Assembly (NCBI RefSeq): GCF_005144585.1
Contig: NZ_SSMQ01000069.1
Location: 1-64,000 of the forward strand
Source of the DNA: Polyangium fumosum
GTDB lineage: Bacteria > Myxococcota_A > Polyangia > Polyangiales > Polyangiaceae
Reading direction: 5' to 3'
DNA: 64,000 nucleotides
A program made the translations under genes and the position numbers. The notes beneath the pieces are model-generated. The model saw nothing but the letters and a program-made list of their open reading frames with translations. It was not told where the DNA came from and did no database searches. Positions within the stretch are counted from its first letter, which is position 1. Each line of letters opens with the position of its first letter. Shown here piece after piece: positions 34,838 through 45,400 of this stretch.

Positions 34838-35229
34838 CGCAGGCTCGCGGGATCGGCCGCGCCGAGATCCTCCGCCTCGCCGCGATGCTCGTCCTCGTCG
34901 TCGCCGCGCCGACCGTGGGTGACATCGGGAGCTGCGGCGAAGCGCCCGCCGATCTCGACGCCGCCGCGTTCTTCCGCGAGAAGGCCGCGGTCGACTGCGC
35001 GCGTTGCGAGGAGTGTGGTTTTTCCACGGCGGCGTGCGCGCGCGCCTGTGATCCGATGCAGCCTGCGCAATCGTTCCCCGAGGGCTGTTATCCCATCGTG
35101 CACGACGGCGACGTTTGTCTGCGCGCGCTCGAAGCGGCCTCGTGTGACACGTATGCGAGCTTCGTCGCGGATCAGGGATCGACGATCTCGACCGAGTGCA
35201 ACTTCTGTCCGCCGGAGGCGAAGCCGTGA
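34834..35229 (+). CDS. Small exported Cys-rich protein
   Basis: This 131-residue protein has an N-terminal hydrophobic signal (EILRLAAMLVLVVAAPTVG) and then at least nine Cys (GSCGEA, DCARCEECGF, AACARACDP, GCYP, VCLRA, SCDTY, CNFCPP), suggesting disulfide bonding outside the cytoplasm. No known family is recognised. It overlaps both neighbours by 4 nt and is the middle gene of the three-gene operon. Confidence 0.65.
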   Translation: MTQARGIGRAEILRLAAMLVLVVAAPTVGDIGSCGEAPADLDAAAFFREKAAVDCARCEECGFSTAACARACDPMQPAQSFPEGCYPIVHDGDVCLRALEAASCDTYASFVADQGSTISTECNFCPPEAKP

Positions 35230-36236
35230 CGCCTGCGGGGCGCGCCTTCGTTCGATGGATCGTCCTCGCGGCGGCGCTCGTCGCGCTCGCCTCGGGCTGC
35301 GCCGCGCTCCGCCCCGTCACGACGTCCACGGCCGAGTACGGCGCGTTCCGCAAGGCGCGCATCTCGCCGACGCTCGAAGGGCGCATCGTCGCGGCGGCGC
35401 GTTACCTCGCGCAGTACCCCGACGGCACGTTCGCGACGGAGGTGCGCGCGTTCTACACGATGGCTGAGCCGCTCTACTTCGAGGAGCACCGGGGCACTGC
35501 TGCAGGCCTGCACGTCTACCTCGCGGCGCTCCCACGCGGCCCGCACGCCGCCGAGGCGCGGCAACGGCTCGAACGACTCGCCGAGAAGGGGCCGAGCGCG
35601 GAAGGCGGCTTCGATCGTGCCGTCATGGGCACGAACGCTCGCCTCGCGAGGCTCGCCGGCATGCGGAGCGCCGCGCGCGAGCAGATGATGACGTCGCTCC
35701 GCGTGTGGCTCGACCCGGACGCCTTCGCGCGCCCGATGGTAGAAGCGAAAGCGGAGCTCCTCGTTCCATGGAGCCTCTCGCTCCCGTGGCCCAGGTGCAC
35801 GTGGAACGACGAAGCCCGCGGCGGAGAGATGCGCTGTGAAAAGCTCTTCGAGTTGCCGTACGAGGTGACGAAGGGGGAGGGCACGGAGGAGCGTCAAGCC
35901 ACCGTCGAAGTCGTGATCGTCGAGGATGCGCGGGGCAGGCCGCGGCGTGTCACGATCGGCGGGCCGGATCTCTTCGTGCGCCTCGAAGAGACGTTCACCG
36001 GTCGGGCGATCGATCTCGGAGATCCGAGCGGTCGAGCGGCCGGCGTGTCCCGCGCGACGGAGCTCGTACGGCGCGAGTTTTCGGCGCGGATCTCGGACGA
36101 TCCCGCGTGCCGGAAGCGCACGCGCGCGCCGAAGGTCCTCGAGCTCGCCTGCGGCGGCGTCCGTGTCGTCGTGGAGGCCGCCCTCGACAGCACCGAGGAC
36201 GATCGCATCGTGATCACCCCGATGACCTCGGACTGA
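35226..36236 (+). CDS. Predicted lipoprotein, third gene of the operon
   Basis: This 336-residue protein has a lipoprotein signal with lipobox ALASGC (about residue 27). A helical, TPR-like region (about 45-125; RIVAAARYLAQYPDGTFATE and AAEARQRLERLAEK) is followed by a beta-rich half with Cys in a WPRCTWNDEARGGEMRCE loop and near the C terminus (PACRKR, ELACGG). The function is unknown. GTG is used: it overlaps the preceding stop (GTGA), and the signal peptide follows. The three overlapping genes probably make an envelope complex. Confidence 0.7.
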   Translation: MTPAGRAFVRWIVLAAALVALASGCAALRPVTTSTAEYGAFRKARISPTLEGRIVAAARYLAQYPDGTFATEVRAFYTMAEPLYFEEHRGTAAGLHVYLAALPRGPHAAEARQRLERLAEKGPSAEGGFDRAVMGTNARLARLAGMRSAAREQMMTSLRVWLDPDAFARPMVEAKAELLVPWSLSLPWPRCTWNDEARGGEMRCEKLFELPYEVTKGEGTEERQATVEVVIVEDARGRPRRVTIGGPDLFVRLEETFTGRAIDLGDPSGRAAGVSRATELVRREFSARISDDPACRKRTRAPKVLELACGGVRVVVEAALDSTEDDRIVITPMTSD

Positions 36237-36287
36237 TCCCGAAGCGCGATCCGGGAGAGTGCGTATCTCCCCGGAAACGAGGCGCGT

Positions 36288-37646
36288 GTGATACTCCTTC
36301 GGGGAGTGGAGATCGGCCGCGTCCTCGCCGAGCGTTACGCGCTGGTCCGCCCCCTCGCGGAGGGAGCGATGGCGACCGTGTGGGTCGCGGAGGATCGCGT
36401 CTCCGGCGGCGAGGTCGCGATCAAGGCGATCTCGCTCGACGCGGCCGGATGGCGCACCGAGGTGCGGGATCGCTTCATGAAAGAGGCGCGCCTGCTCGCG
36501 ATCGCCCAGCACGAGCACCTCGTCGGCGTGCGTGACGTGGGCGAGACCGAAGACGGCTTCCTCTACCTCGTCCTCGATCTGCTCGACGGCGAGACGCTCG
36601 CCGATCGCATCGCCCGCGATCCGCCCCTCGGCTGGAAAGAAGCCGGCGCGATCTCGCTCGCGATCACGCGCGGTGTCGCGGCCCTGCATCGCGCAGGGAT
36701 CGTCCATCGTGACCTCAAGCCCGCGAACATCGTCCTGCATCGTGACGGTGGCGGCACGGTGCCGAAGATCATCGATCTCGGCATCAGCAAGGTGCGCGCC
36801 GCGGCCGCGGATCCCGAGCTCTGCGCGACGCTCACGGCGACGGGGCAGGTGCTCGGCACGCCGCAGTACATGAGCTACGAGCAAGCGCTCGGCGATCCGG
36901 ACGTGGACGCGCGCAGCGACGTGTGGGCGCTCGGCGTGATCCTCTACGAGATGCTCGCGCGAAGGCGACCGTTCGAAGCGCCGAACGCGAACGCGGTGCT
37001 CGCCGCCATCCGCCGCAAGGACGCGCCCGGGCTCGCCGAGGTGGCGAGCGACGTGCCCGCCGCGCTCGCGAAGCTCGTCGATCGCTGCCTACGCACCGAT
37101 CGCGCCGAGCGCTTCAAGGACGCCGGCGAGATGGCCGAAGCGCTCCCGACGGCGCTCTGCTCGGCCGCCGCGGATCCGACGCCCGCCGAACCGCCGCCCC
37201 CCGAGGCAAAGAAACCCGCGAGCGCGACGGCGCCAAAGCCTTCGCCCGCGCCGATGCCCACGACGATCCCGGCCGAGAACCCCGCGCCGCAGCCGCAGCG
37301 ATCCCGCGCCGTCGCAGGCGCCTTCCTCATCGCAGGCGCGGCCGTCCTCGGCGCGACGGCCGCTACGTTCTGGACGCGGGCTCCTGCCCCGACCACGCAG
37401 ATCGCCCCCCCGAAGCCCACGACCAGCGGCGCCGCACGGACCCCGCAAGAGCCCGCTCCTGGAACGAAGGCCCCGCCGAGCCCCACGCAAACACCGGCGA
37501 CCACGTCCACCACGAGCGAAGTACGCCCCGTGGTGCAAGCAACCAGCACAGCCGCCTCTTCGGCTTCGGTTCCCCCGACACGTCCAGCGGTCACGACGCG
37601 AGGCGGGACCAAGCCCCTCACGCAGGTGAACGAAGCGGGTTTCTAG
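36288..37646 (+). CDS. Transmembrane Ser/Thr protein kinase with DLG motif
   Basis: This 452-residue protein has a kinase domain (about 10-275): LAEGAMATVWVAED, VAIKAI, HRDLKPANIV and SYEQALG. The metal-binding DFG reads DLG (IIDLGISK), a variant found in active kinases. It is followed by a Pro/Ala linker, one transmembrane helix (AVAGAFLIAGAAVLGATAA, about 345) and a low-complexity Thr/Pro/Ser tail. The tail should lie outside the cytoplasm and has no known sensor domain. GTG is used. It is upstream of the FHA/sigma-54 activator in the same direction (41 bp), so the kinase may phosphorylate a partner read by that FHA domain. Confidence 0.87.
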   Translation: MILLRGVEIGRVLAERYALVRPLAEGAMATVWVAEDRVSGGEVAIKAISLDAAGWRTEVRDRFMKEARLLAIAQHEHLVGVRDVGETEDGFLYLVLDLLDGETLADRIARDPPLGWKEAGAISLAITRGVAALHRAGIVHRDLKPANIVLHRDGGGTVPKIIDLGISKVRAAAADPELCATLTATGQVLGTPQYMSYEQALGDPDVDARSDVWALGVILYEMLARRRPFEAPNANAVLAAIRRKDAPGLAEVASDVPAALAKLVDRCLRTDRAERFKDAGEMAEALPTALCSAAADPTPAEPPPPEAKKPASATAPKPSPAPMPTTIPAENPAPQPQRSRAVAGAFLIAGAAVLGATAATFWTRAPAPTTQIAPPKPTTSGAARTPQEPAPGTKAPPSPTQTPATTSTTSEVRPVVQATSTAASSASVPPTRPAVTTRGGTKPLTQVNEAGF

Positions 37647-37687
37647 AGTACGCGGCGCCCCGTTCATGATACCCCTCCGAGCGGACC

Positions 37688-39055
<1,368 letters not shown>

Positions 39056-39072
39056 TCGTCCAGCGAAGCGTG

Positions 39073-39341
39073 GCGCCGGGGTTTCACCCCGGGCCCGACC
39101 AGGGGCTGTCCGCCCCTGGACCCGGACCAGCGCCAGCGCTGGACCTTGGGTGGAAGAACTGCGCGATGCGCAGTTCTTCCAACAGCCCGGAGGATGCCCT
39201 CGGGCAGGGTCGCTGCGGGTCTTGAATCGGCCTGTGCGATGAACTGCGCACCGCGCAGTTCATCGTCCTGGGTCCAGCGCCTCGCTGGTCCGGGTCCAGG
39301 GGCGGACAGCCCCGGTGGGGTCTGGGGCAAAGCCCCAGCGC
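39073..39341 (-). repeat. Dispersed palindromic element, copy D
   Basis: This copy is inverted like copy B and has a shorter centre: about 55 bp remain between the hairpins instead of about 120. Hairpins are at 39151-39181 (arm TGGAAGAACTGCGC, loop GAT) and 39237-39265 (arm CGATGAACTGCGC, loop ACC). Outer arms are GCCGGGGTTTCACCCCGG and CTGGGGCAAAGCCCCAG. It lies between the FHA activator and the mutase remnant, whose 3' ends face each other. Confidence 0.87.
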
Positions 39342-39353
39342 AACGACAGCCCG

Positions 39354-40213
39354 TCAGATGGTGAGGATCTCGGTGTGCTCGGCGCGCCACGCGCGCGTCC
39401 GCTCGGCCTGTTCGCGCTCGATGCGCGGATCGATCTTCATCACCGTCACGGGCGGGCTCTCCGAGGTGACCGAGATCGTCGACCCTGCGGATGTACTCGC
39501 GCGCCGCCTGTTCGAGCCGCGTCGTCAGCGCCTCGACCACGTAACTTCCACCGAGCGGATCCACGAAGTCCGTCACGCTTTGGCAACCGCCGAGCACCGC
39601 GGCGAGCGCCTGCATCGCCACGCGCACCACGTTCACCATCGGCTGCTGCGCGAGCAGCGTCATCCCCGCGGTCTGGCAATGGAACTTGAGCGCACGCGCC
39701 CGGTCCGTCTTCGCGCCGAACCGCTCCTCCATGATCGATGACCAGATCCTCCGCGCAGCTCGGAGCTTCGCGATCTCCTCGAGCAGGTTGTTGTGCCCGT
39801 TGAAGAAAAACGAGAGCTGCCCGCCGAAGTCGTCGACGTCGAGCCCGGCCTCGACGGCGGCCTTCACGTACGCCATCCCGTCGGCCAGCGTGAACGCGAT
39901 CTCCTGGGCCACGTCGCAGCCGGCCTCGCGCATGTGGTAGCCGCTGATCGAGATCGTGTTCCAGTACGGCACGTCCTTCGAGCAGAACGCGAAGATGTCG
40001 CTGATGAGCCGGATCGAAGGACGCGGCGGGTAGACGTACGTCCCGCGCGCCACGTACTCCTTCAAGATGTCGTTCTGGATCGTGCCGCGCAGTTTGTCCC
40101 TCGGGACCCCGGCCTCGTCCGCGACCGCGATGTAGAGCGAGAGCAGGATGGCCGCCGTCGTGTTGATCGTCATCGACGTCGAGATCGCCTTCGCGTGACC
40201 TTCCGCTCGGCCG
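39354..40213 (-). pseudogene. Methylmalonyl-CoA mutase-type large subunit, decayed remnant
   Basis: The central part is a very clear B12-dependent acyl-CoA mutase: [79 protein letters not shown] and [13 protein letters not shown]. The gene is broken. The N-terminal third is missing before ISTSMTIN. About 35 residues are deleted between GGCQS and VDPLGG. A second deletion with a frame change precedes the true C terminus ([18 protein letters not shown] ... HTEILTI, stop TGA at 39354-39356). No B12-binding small domain is present. It should be non-functional. Confidence 0.85.
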
Positions 40214-40247
40214 TCGCTCTTCGTCGTTCGTCGTCCTCGACGTTCGT

Positions 40248-41906
40248 CTACCCGCGCGCCGACAGGAGCCGCGCGAGCGCCTCGCCCACGGCGCGAGCGA
40301 GCTCGTCCATCCTGCGCGTGCCGGTCAGCGTGTCGCCGAGATCATCGACCATGAGCACCGCCGCCGGCCGCCCCGCGACGCGCACCGCCACAACGGCCAC
40401 GTCCGGACTCGCGCGCTCCATCACCGCGAGCAGCCCCTCGTGCGCCGCCGTCTCGGGCACGGGCCCGAGGTAGATCGACGTCGCCGTCGCCGTCGCGAAC
40501 ACGCTCGGCACGTCGAGCGGGATCGAGAGCGCCCGCAGCGCCTCTTCGTCCCCGAACTCGTCGTTGCAGGTCCAACCGTGGAACCCGTCGCGCTTGACCG
40601 CGAAGAGCGCCACGCGACGCGCGAAGAGCGCCGCGCCGCCGAGCGCGAGCGAGACGATCTCGTCCCGCGTCGCCGCGCGCGCGAGCGCCCCGAGGATCGC
40701 GCTCGGATCCGGGAAGGGCAGGGGAGGCGGACCCACGAAGGTCTGGCGTTGCGGCTCCTCGTCGTGATCCGAGACGGTCACCGGCGCAGGTGCCGTTACC
40801 TGGGCCTTCGCAGGCACCGGGAGCGACATCGCAGGCGGCGGCACCGATACCCCCCCACGACGCGCCGACGGCGCAGGCGCGAACGAGTTCGGCCCCGCAG
40901 ACGGCTCCGGGATCGGGCCCCCGAGCGCCGGCGCGAGCGGTTGCGAGACGGGCGCGTCGTGCGTCGTCCACATCGCCGCGGCTCGCTCGGCCTTCTCCGC
41001 GTTCGCCGCGTCGCCCACGACGCGCGGCGCCGTGCCCCCGTTGCTCGAAGGCACACGCGAGAAGACCGATGGATCCAGGGTCGGACGTGTCGCGCCGCGC
41101 CACGCCGTGAGCTCGGGCGGCGCCACGGCGAGGGGCGACGGCACCGAGGCGGGGCCCGGCGGCGGCGTCGAGGGAAACGACACGCGCGGCGGATCGTCCG
41201 AGCTCGCCGGTGATGCCGCCGCGGCCTTCGTCGCCGGCAGCGCCGAACGAACGACACGCTCCACCGGCACCGCGCCGCGCAGCGTCCCCGGCGCTCCGCG
41301 TCGTGTCGCCGGCGCTGCGGGTGTTTGCGACCCGTCGGTGTCGCTTCCTTCGGGCACGCGTTTCACCAGCGGGATCGGCGTGCTGATCGTGGGCGGCGGC
41401 GGGATCGACGACTGCGGCGCGCCGTAGGGCGAGGCCGGCGTGATGCGGCGGCCTCGTGGCTTCTTCGGGGCCTCGGGCTGCGCCGCCGTGAGCTCGATCC
41501 GCCGGATCGCCTCTTCCACCGCGCCGATCGGCGCGCGCAGCACGCGCACCGGCGCGCCGAGGTGGAACGACATCTCCGACTCGATGTGCGTGTCCAGCGG
41601 ATCGGCCGCGGCCACGTCCACGGTCCCCGTGAACGGATCGAGCCGCGTCGGCAGCGCACAGAGCTTCCGGCACATCGCGCGCGGCAGCTTCGCCACGAGC
41701 TCCGGCGCGCCTTGCACGTGACGCAGCCCCGGCCCTGCGTAGCGCGCGATCTCCTCGTCGAGCTCGGCCTCCGTGATCGCCCCGCGATCCACGAGCGCGC
41801 GCGTGAATGGGATTCCCCGCACGACCGACAGGAGCAGCGCCGCCTGCACCTTCTCCCGCGTCACCAGGTTCGCCGCGATCAGGCGTCGCCCCAACTCGAC
41901 CGACAC
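40248..41906 (-). CDS. MshEN (GspE N-terminal)-type domain protein with GAF-like C terminus
   Basis: This 552-residue protein has residues 1-75 that match the MshEN/T2SSE-N pattern, including [20 protein letters not shown] and [15 protein letters not shown]. This domain binds c-di-GMP in some ATPases and can also be a plain adaptor. A second related block follows (about 75-150), then about 250 residues of Pro/Ala/Ser-rich linker, and a C-terminal GAF-like domain (about 400-550; [40 protein letters not shown]). No ATPase motif is seen, so it is not a GspE. It may be a signalling adaptor that senses c-di-GMP. GTG start. Confidence 0.7.
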   Translation of the reverse strand: MSVELGRRLIAANLVTREKVQAALLLSVVRGIPFTRALVDRGAITEAELDEEIARYAGPGLRHVQGAPELVAKLPRAMCRKLCALPTRLDPFTGTVDVAAADPLDTHIESEMSFHLGAPVRVLRAPIGAVEEAIRRIELTAAQPEAPKKPRGRRITPASPYGAPQSSIPPPPTISTPIPLVKRVPEGSDTDGSQTPAAPATRRGAPGTLRGAVPVERVVRSALPATKAAAASPASSDDPPRVSFPSTPPPGPASVPSPLAVAPPELTAWRGATRPTLDPSVFSRVPSSNGGTAPRVVGDAANAEKAERAAAMWTTHDAPVSQPLAPALGGPIPEPSAGPNSFAPAPSARRGGVSVPPPAMSLPVPAKAQVTAPAPVTVSDHDEEPQRQTFVGPPPLPFPDPSAILGALARAATRDEIVSLALGGAALFARRVALFAVKRDGFHGWTCNDEFGDEEALRALSIPLDVPSVFATATATSIYLGPVPETAAHEGLLAVMERASPDVAVVAVRVAGRPAAVLMVDDLGDTLTGTRRMDELARAVGEALARLLSARG

Positions 41907-41954
41907 GGCGCGAACGATATCACTCTTTATGTTGGCGAGGGGCCCCTTGGACCC

Positions 41955-42254
41955 TCAGCGCGACGCGGGAAACTGGAAGACGACCTCGGTCTGTCGCACG
42001 AGCCCGAGGTTGTCCCGCGCAATGCGCTCGACCGCCGTCGGATCGTCCCGCAGCCGCTCGACCCGGCCCCGCAGCGCGTCGATCTCGCGGTGCATCTCCG
42101 CGCTCTCCTCTTCCACCTGCTCGAGCTCCCGTTCGAGCCCCCGCAGCCGCGGCAGCCCCTCCGGCGATAGGATCATCACCGGGACCCCGATGACCGCCAC
42201 GACGAGGATCCCGACCGGCAGAACCCGCTCGATCGCCAAGGTGAGTCGACGCAC
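41955..42254 (-). CDS. ftsB: Septum formation initiator (FtsB/DivIC family)
   Basis: This 99-residue bitopic inner-membrane protein has a short cytoplasmic tail, one transmembrane helix (VLPVGILVVAVIGVPVMIL), then a coiled coil (LRGLERELEQVEEESAEMHR, REIDALRGRVERLRDD). It ends in the family signature ERIARDNLGLVRQTEVVF. FtsB acts with FtsL and FtsQ in the divisome. A strong GGGAGGGAGAC precedes the GTG. It lies 48 bp upstream of the MshEN gene in the same direction. It is divergent from the giant pseudokinase gene. Confidence 0.9.
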   Translation of the reverse strand: MRRLTLAIERVLPVGILVVAVIGVPVMILSPEGLPRLRGLERELEQVEEESAEMHREIDALRGRVERLRDDPTAVERIARDNLGLVRQTEVVFQFPASR

Positions 42255-42330
42255 GTCTCCCTCCCTGCCATGGCCGGGGGCACCTGGTCAACTTTCCGGG
42301 CTCGCGCACTTCGTAAAGGTCGCGCGCTTT

Positions 42331-42424
42331 TGGTCGGTTGTTCTTCGCGAACGCCCTGACCTTTGGCTAGCATACGCCCGGCCGCGGGCGCCCTGGTCGG
42401 TTCTTCTGGACCGAACGCTGACCA
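42331..42424. promoter_or_regulatory. Pair of imperfect 30-bp direct repeats around a TAGCAT hexamer
   Basis: TGGTCGGTT-g-TTCTTC..GAACGCCCTGACC begins at 42331 and TGGTCGGTT-CTTCT..CCGAACGCTGACC at 42394. The starts are 63 bp apart, close to six helical turns. Each has internal dyad symmetry (GGTC..GTTC/GAAC..GACC). A TAGCAT hexamer at 42368-42373 lies between them, about 90 bp before the giant gene's ATG. This looks like an operator pair on a promoter. Confidence 0.55.
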
Positions 42425-42462
42425 GACGAGGCCGCCCCCGCGAAGGATCCCGAGGAGATTTC

Positions 42463-45400
42463 ATGTCGATCGATATCGTCCGAGGTGAGCTCGAGCGCCT
42501 CTTCTCGCTCGATGAAATGACCGCGCTGTCGAGCGAGCTGCTCGGGCTCGATCCGGCCCAGGTGGGAGGCGCCGTCTCGAAGGCATCCTTCGCTCGCGCG
42601 CTCACGGATCGTTGCTTCGAGAACGACGCCGAAGGCGCGCTGCTCGACGCGATCTTCGCTGCGAGGCCCGAGGCTGACGCGAAGCTGCGCGAGCTCGTGA
42701 AGAAGGGCACCGGAGCTGACGCCGAGATCAAGGCCGGCGAGGCGTTCGGCGCGTTCACGGTGACGCGCAAGATCGGCGAAGGCCCGCGCGCCGTCGTCTA
42801 CGCCGCGACACGAAAGGTCGAAGGCGAGGAGAAGCCCCAGGAGCGGATCCTCAAGGTCTTTCGCAAGGACGCCGCGTCCGGTCCGCGTGCTCTCCAGCGT
42901 TTCCTCACGGCCGTCCGGCTCGCCGCGAAGGTGCAGCACGAAGGCCTGCCCGTGTCGCTCGAAGCCGGCGTCGCCTCGGGACACGCGTACATCGCGTACG
43001 CGCCCGTCGATGCCCAGCCGCTCGCCGCGCGCGTGACGCGCACGGGCGCGCTTCACATCAACGAGGCGCGTGAGATCGTCCGCTCCGTCCTCTCGGCCCT
43101 CGCCGCGCTGCACGAGGCGCGCGTCGTGCACGGCAACATCAAGCTGGAGAACGTGCTCGTCGGCCGCGGCGAAGGCGGCAAGGTCCGCGCGTACCTCGTC
43201 GACGCTGGCTGCGATCGCCTCGACGCCATCGTGGGCGGGCCGTTCGGCGTCCCTGCGCTCGCGCGCGCCCTCTCGCCCGAGCAGATCCGCGGCGGCGCGA
43301 TCGACACGCAGAGCGACATCTACGCGTTCGGCGCCCTCCTCTTCGAGCTGCTCGCGGCCAAGCCTCCGTTCGGCGGCGAGACCGGCGCCGACGTCGCGGC
43401 CGCGCACCTCGTCCGCGAGGCGCCGGCTGCGTCCACGGTCGCGCCGAAGGGCTGGGTCAACAAGGAGCTCGACGAGATCATCGCGCGCCTGCTCGACAAG
43501 AACCCGGGCACGCGCCCCAAGGGCGTGAGCGGCGCGCTCGACCTCGTCGATCCCAAGGCCAAGACCGCCGAGGAGGCGCCCAAGGGCAAGACCTACACGG
43601 ACGAGGAGATCAACGACCTCGCCGATCTGCTCCTCGCCGATCCCACGGACCACGACTCCGCTCTCGCGCTGGAGAGCGCCTCGCGTGACGGCGCCGATCC
43701 GCACAAGGTCGCCGAGGCCTTCGTCATCGCGGCCTCCGAGGTCGACGAGGGCGAGAGCGCGGGCGAGAAGATCAAGGCCGCGGAGACGAAGAAGCAGCTC
43801 CTCTTCCGCGCCGCCCGTACCTTCGAGAACGTCGCGAAGGATCTGGAGAAGGCCGAGGGCGTGCTCGAGCAGATCGTCGAGCTCGACGCGGATGACGACG
43901 TCGCGTTCGGCGCGCTCGAAGACGTGCGCCGGCAGCTCGGCAAGCACGAGGAGGTCGTCGAGATGCTCCTCGAGCGCAGCGAGAAGGCGCAGGATCCGCC
44001 GGCGCGAGCGCGCGCGCTGAACGAGATCGGCCGCCTCTACGTGCGCGAGCTCGAGGACATCGAGCAGGGCGTCTTCGCCTTCGCGCAGGCGCTCTCCATC
44101 CTCCCCGAGAACCAGGACTACGCGAAGGATCTCGAGCGCTCGGCCGGCAGCGACATGAAGGTCTGGGCCGAGGCGCTCCAGATCCTCAGCACTGCGACGA
44201 CCAGCGCGGAGATGTCGACCGAGTCCAAGATCGCGCTCTTCAACCTGCTCGGACGCTGGTACTCCGAGAAGATCGCGCGGCCCGACATGGGCTTGCCTTG
44301 CTTCCAGGCCGTGCTCTCGGCCGAGCCTGGGCACGACGGCGCGCTCGACGGCATGGCGCAGCTCTACCGCCGCGCGCAGCAGTGGCAGGAGCTCTGCCAG
44401 ATCCTCCAGACCCGCGCCGATCGCGCCGCGACGCCGGAGCGATCCCGCGAGATCCGCGCCGAGGCTGCCGACGTCCTGGAGACGCGTCTCAACGACGCCT
44501 CGCGCGCCCGTGACCTCTTCGAGCACATCTTCCAGGAAGATCCGAGCAACGACAAAGCCGCCGAGGCGCTCGGCCGCATCTACCACCGCCAGGAGGACTG
44601 GGCCGGCTACGCGAAGATCCTCGAGCGCCGCGCCGACGCGCTCCGCGGCGAGGCCCGCGTCGAGGCGATCTGCAAGGTCGCCGAGCTCTACGAGGATCAA
44701 CTGAACGACCTCAACGAGGCCACGCGCCGCTACGAGGCCGCGCTCGACGTCGATCCGCACGGCCTCACCGCGCTGCGCGGCCTGGATCGCATCTACAACC
44801 GCACGGGCCGCTACAAGGAGCTCGTCGGCAACCTGGAGAAGCAGATCGCGATCAGCGCGACGCCGCGCCAGAAGATCAACCTCTACGAGCGGCTCGCCGG
44901 CATCCACGACGAGCAGTTCCTCGATCACGGCAAGGCCGCCGAGGCGTACGAAGCGATCCTCCAGATCGATCCGGCGCACGAAGGCACGCTCACTGCGCTC
45001 ATGCGGCACTACCGCGCGCTCGAGCGCTGGGAGGACGTCGTCTCGCTCTACGAGCGCCTCCTGCGCATCGTCACCGAGGACAAGCGCCGCATCGACCTGC
45101 TCCTCGCGATGGGCCGTGTCCTCGTCGAGCAAGTCGGCTCGCCCGAGCGCGCCTCCAAGACGTACGAGAAGGTCATCGAGATCGACCCGCAGCACGGCGG
45201 CGCGCTTGAATCGCTCGCGAACGTCCGCGCCGCGAGCGGCGACGCGCTCGCCGCGCTCTCCGCGATCGAGTCGCTCGCCGTCAAGGCCACGACCCCCGAG
45301 ACGCGCGCCGATCTCTGGATCCGCGCCGCCAAGCTGCTCGACGACAAGGGCGATCGCGACGGCGCGATCGAGCGTTACAAGAAGGCCCTCGACGCCCAGC

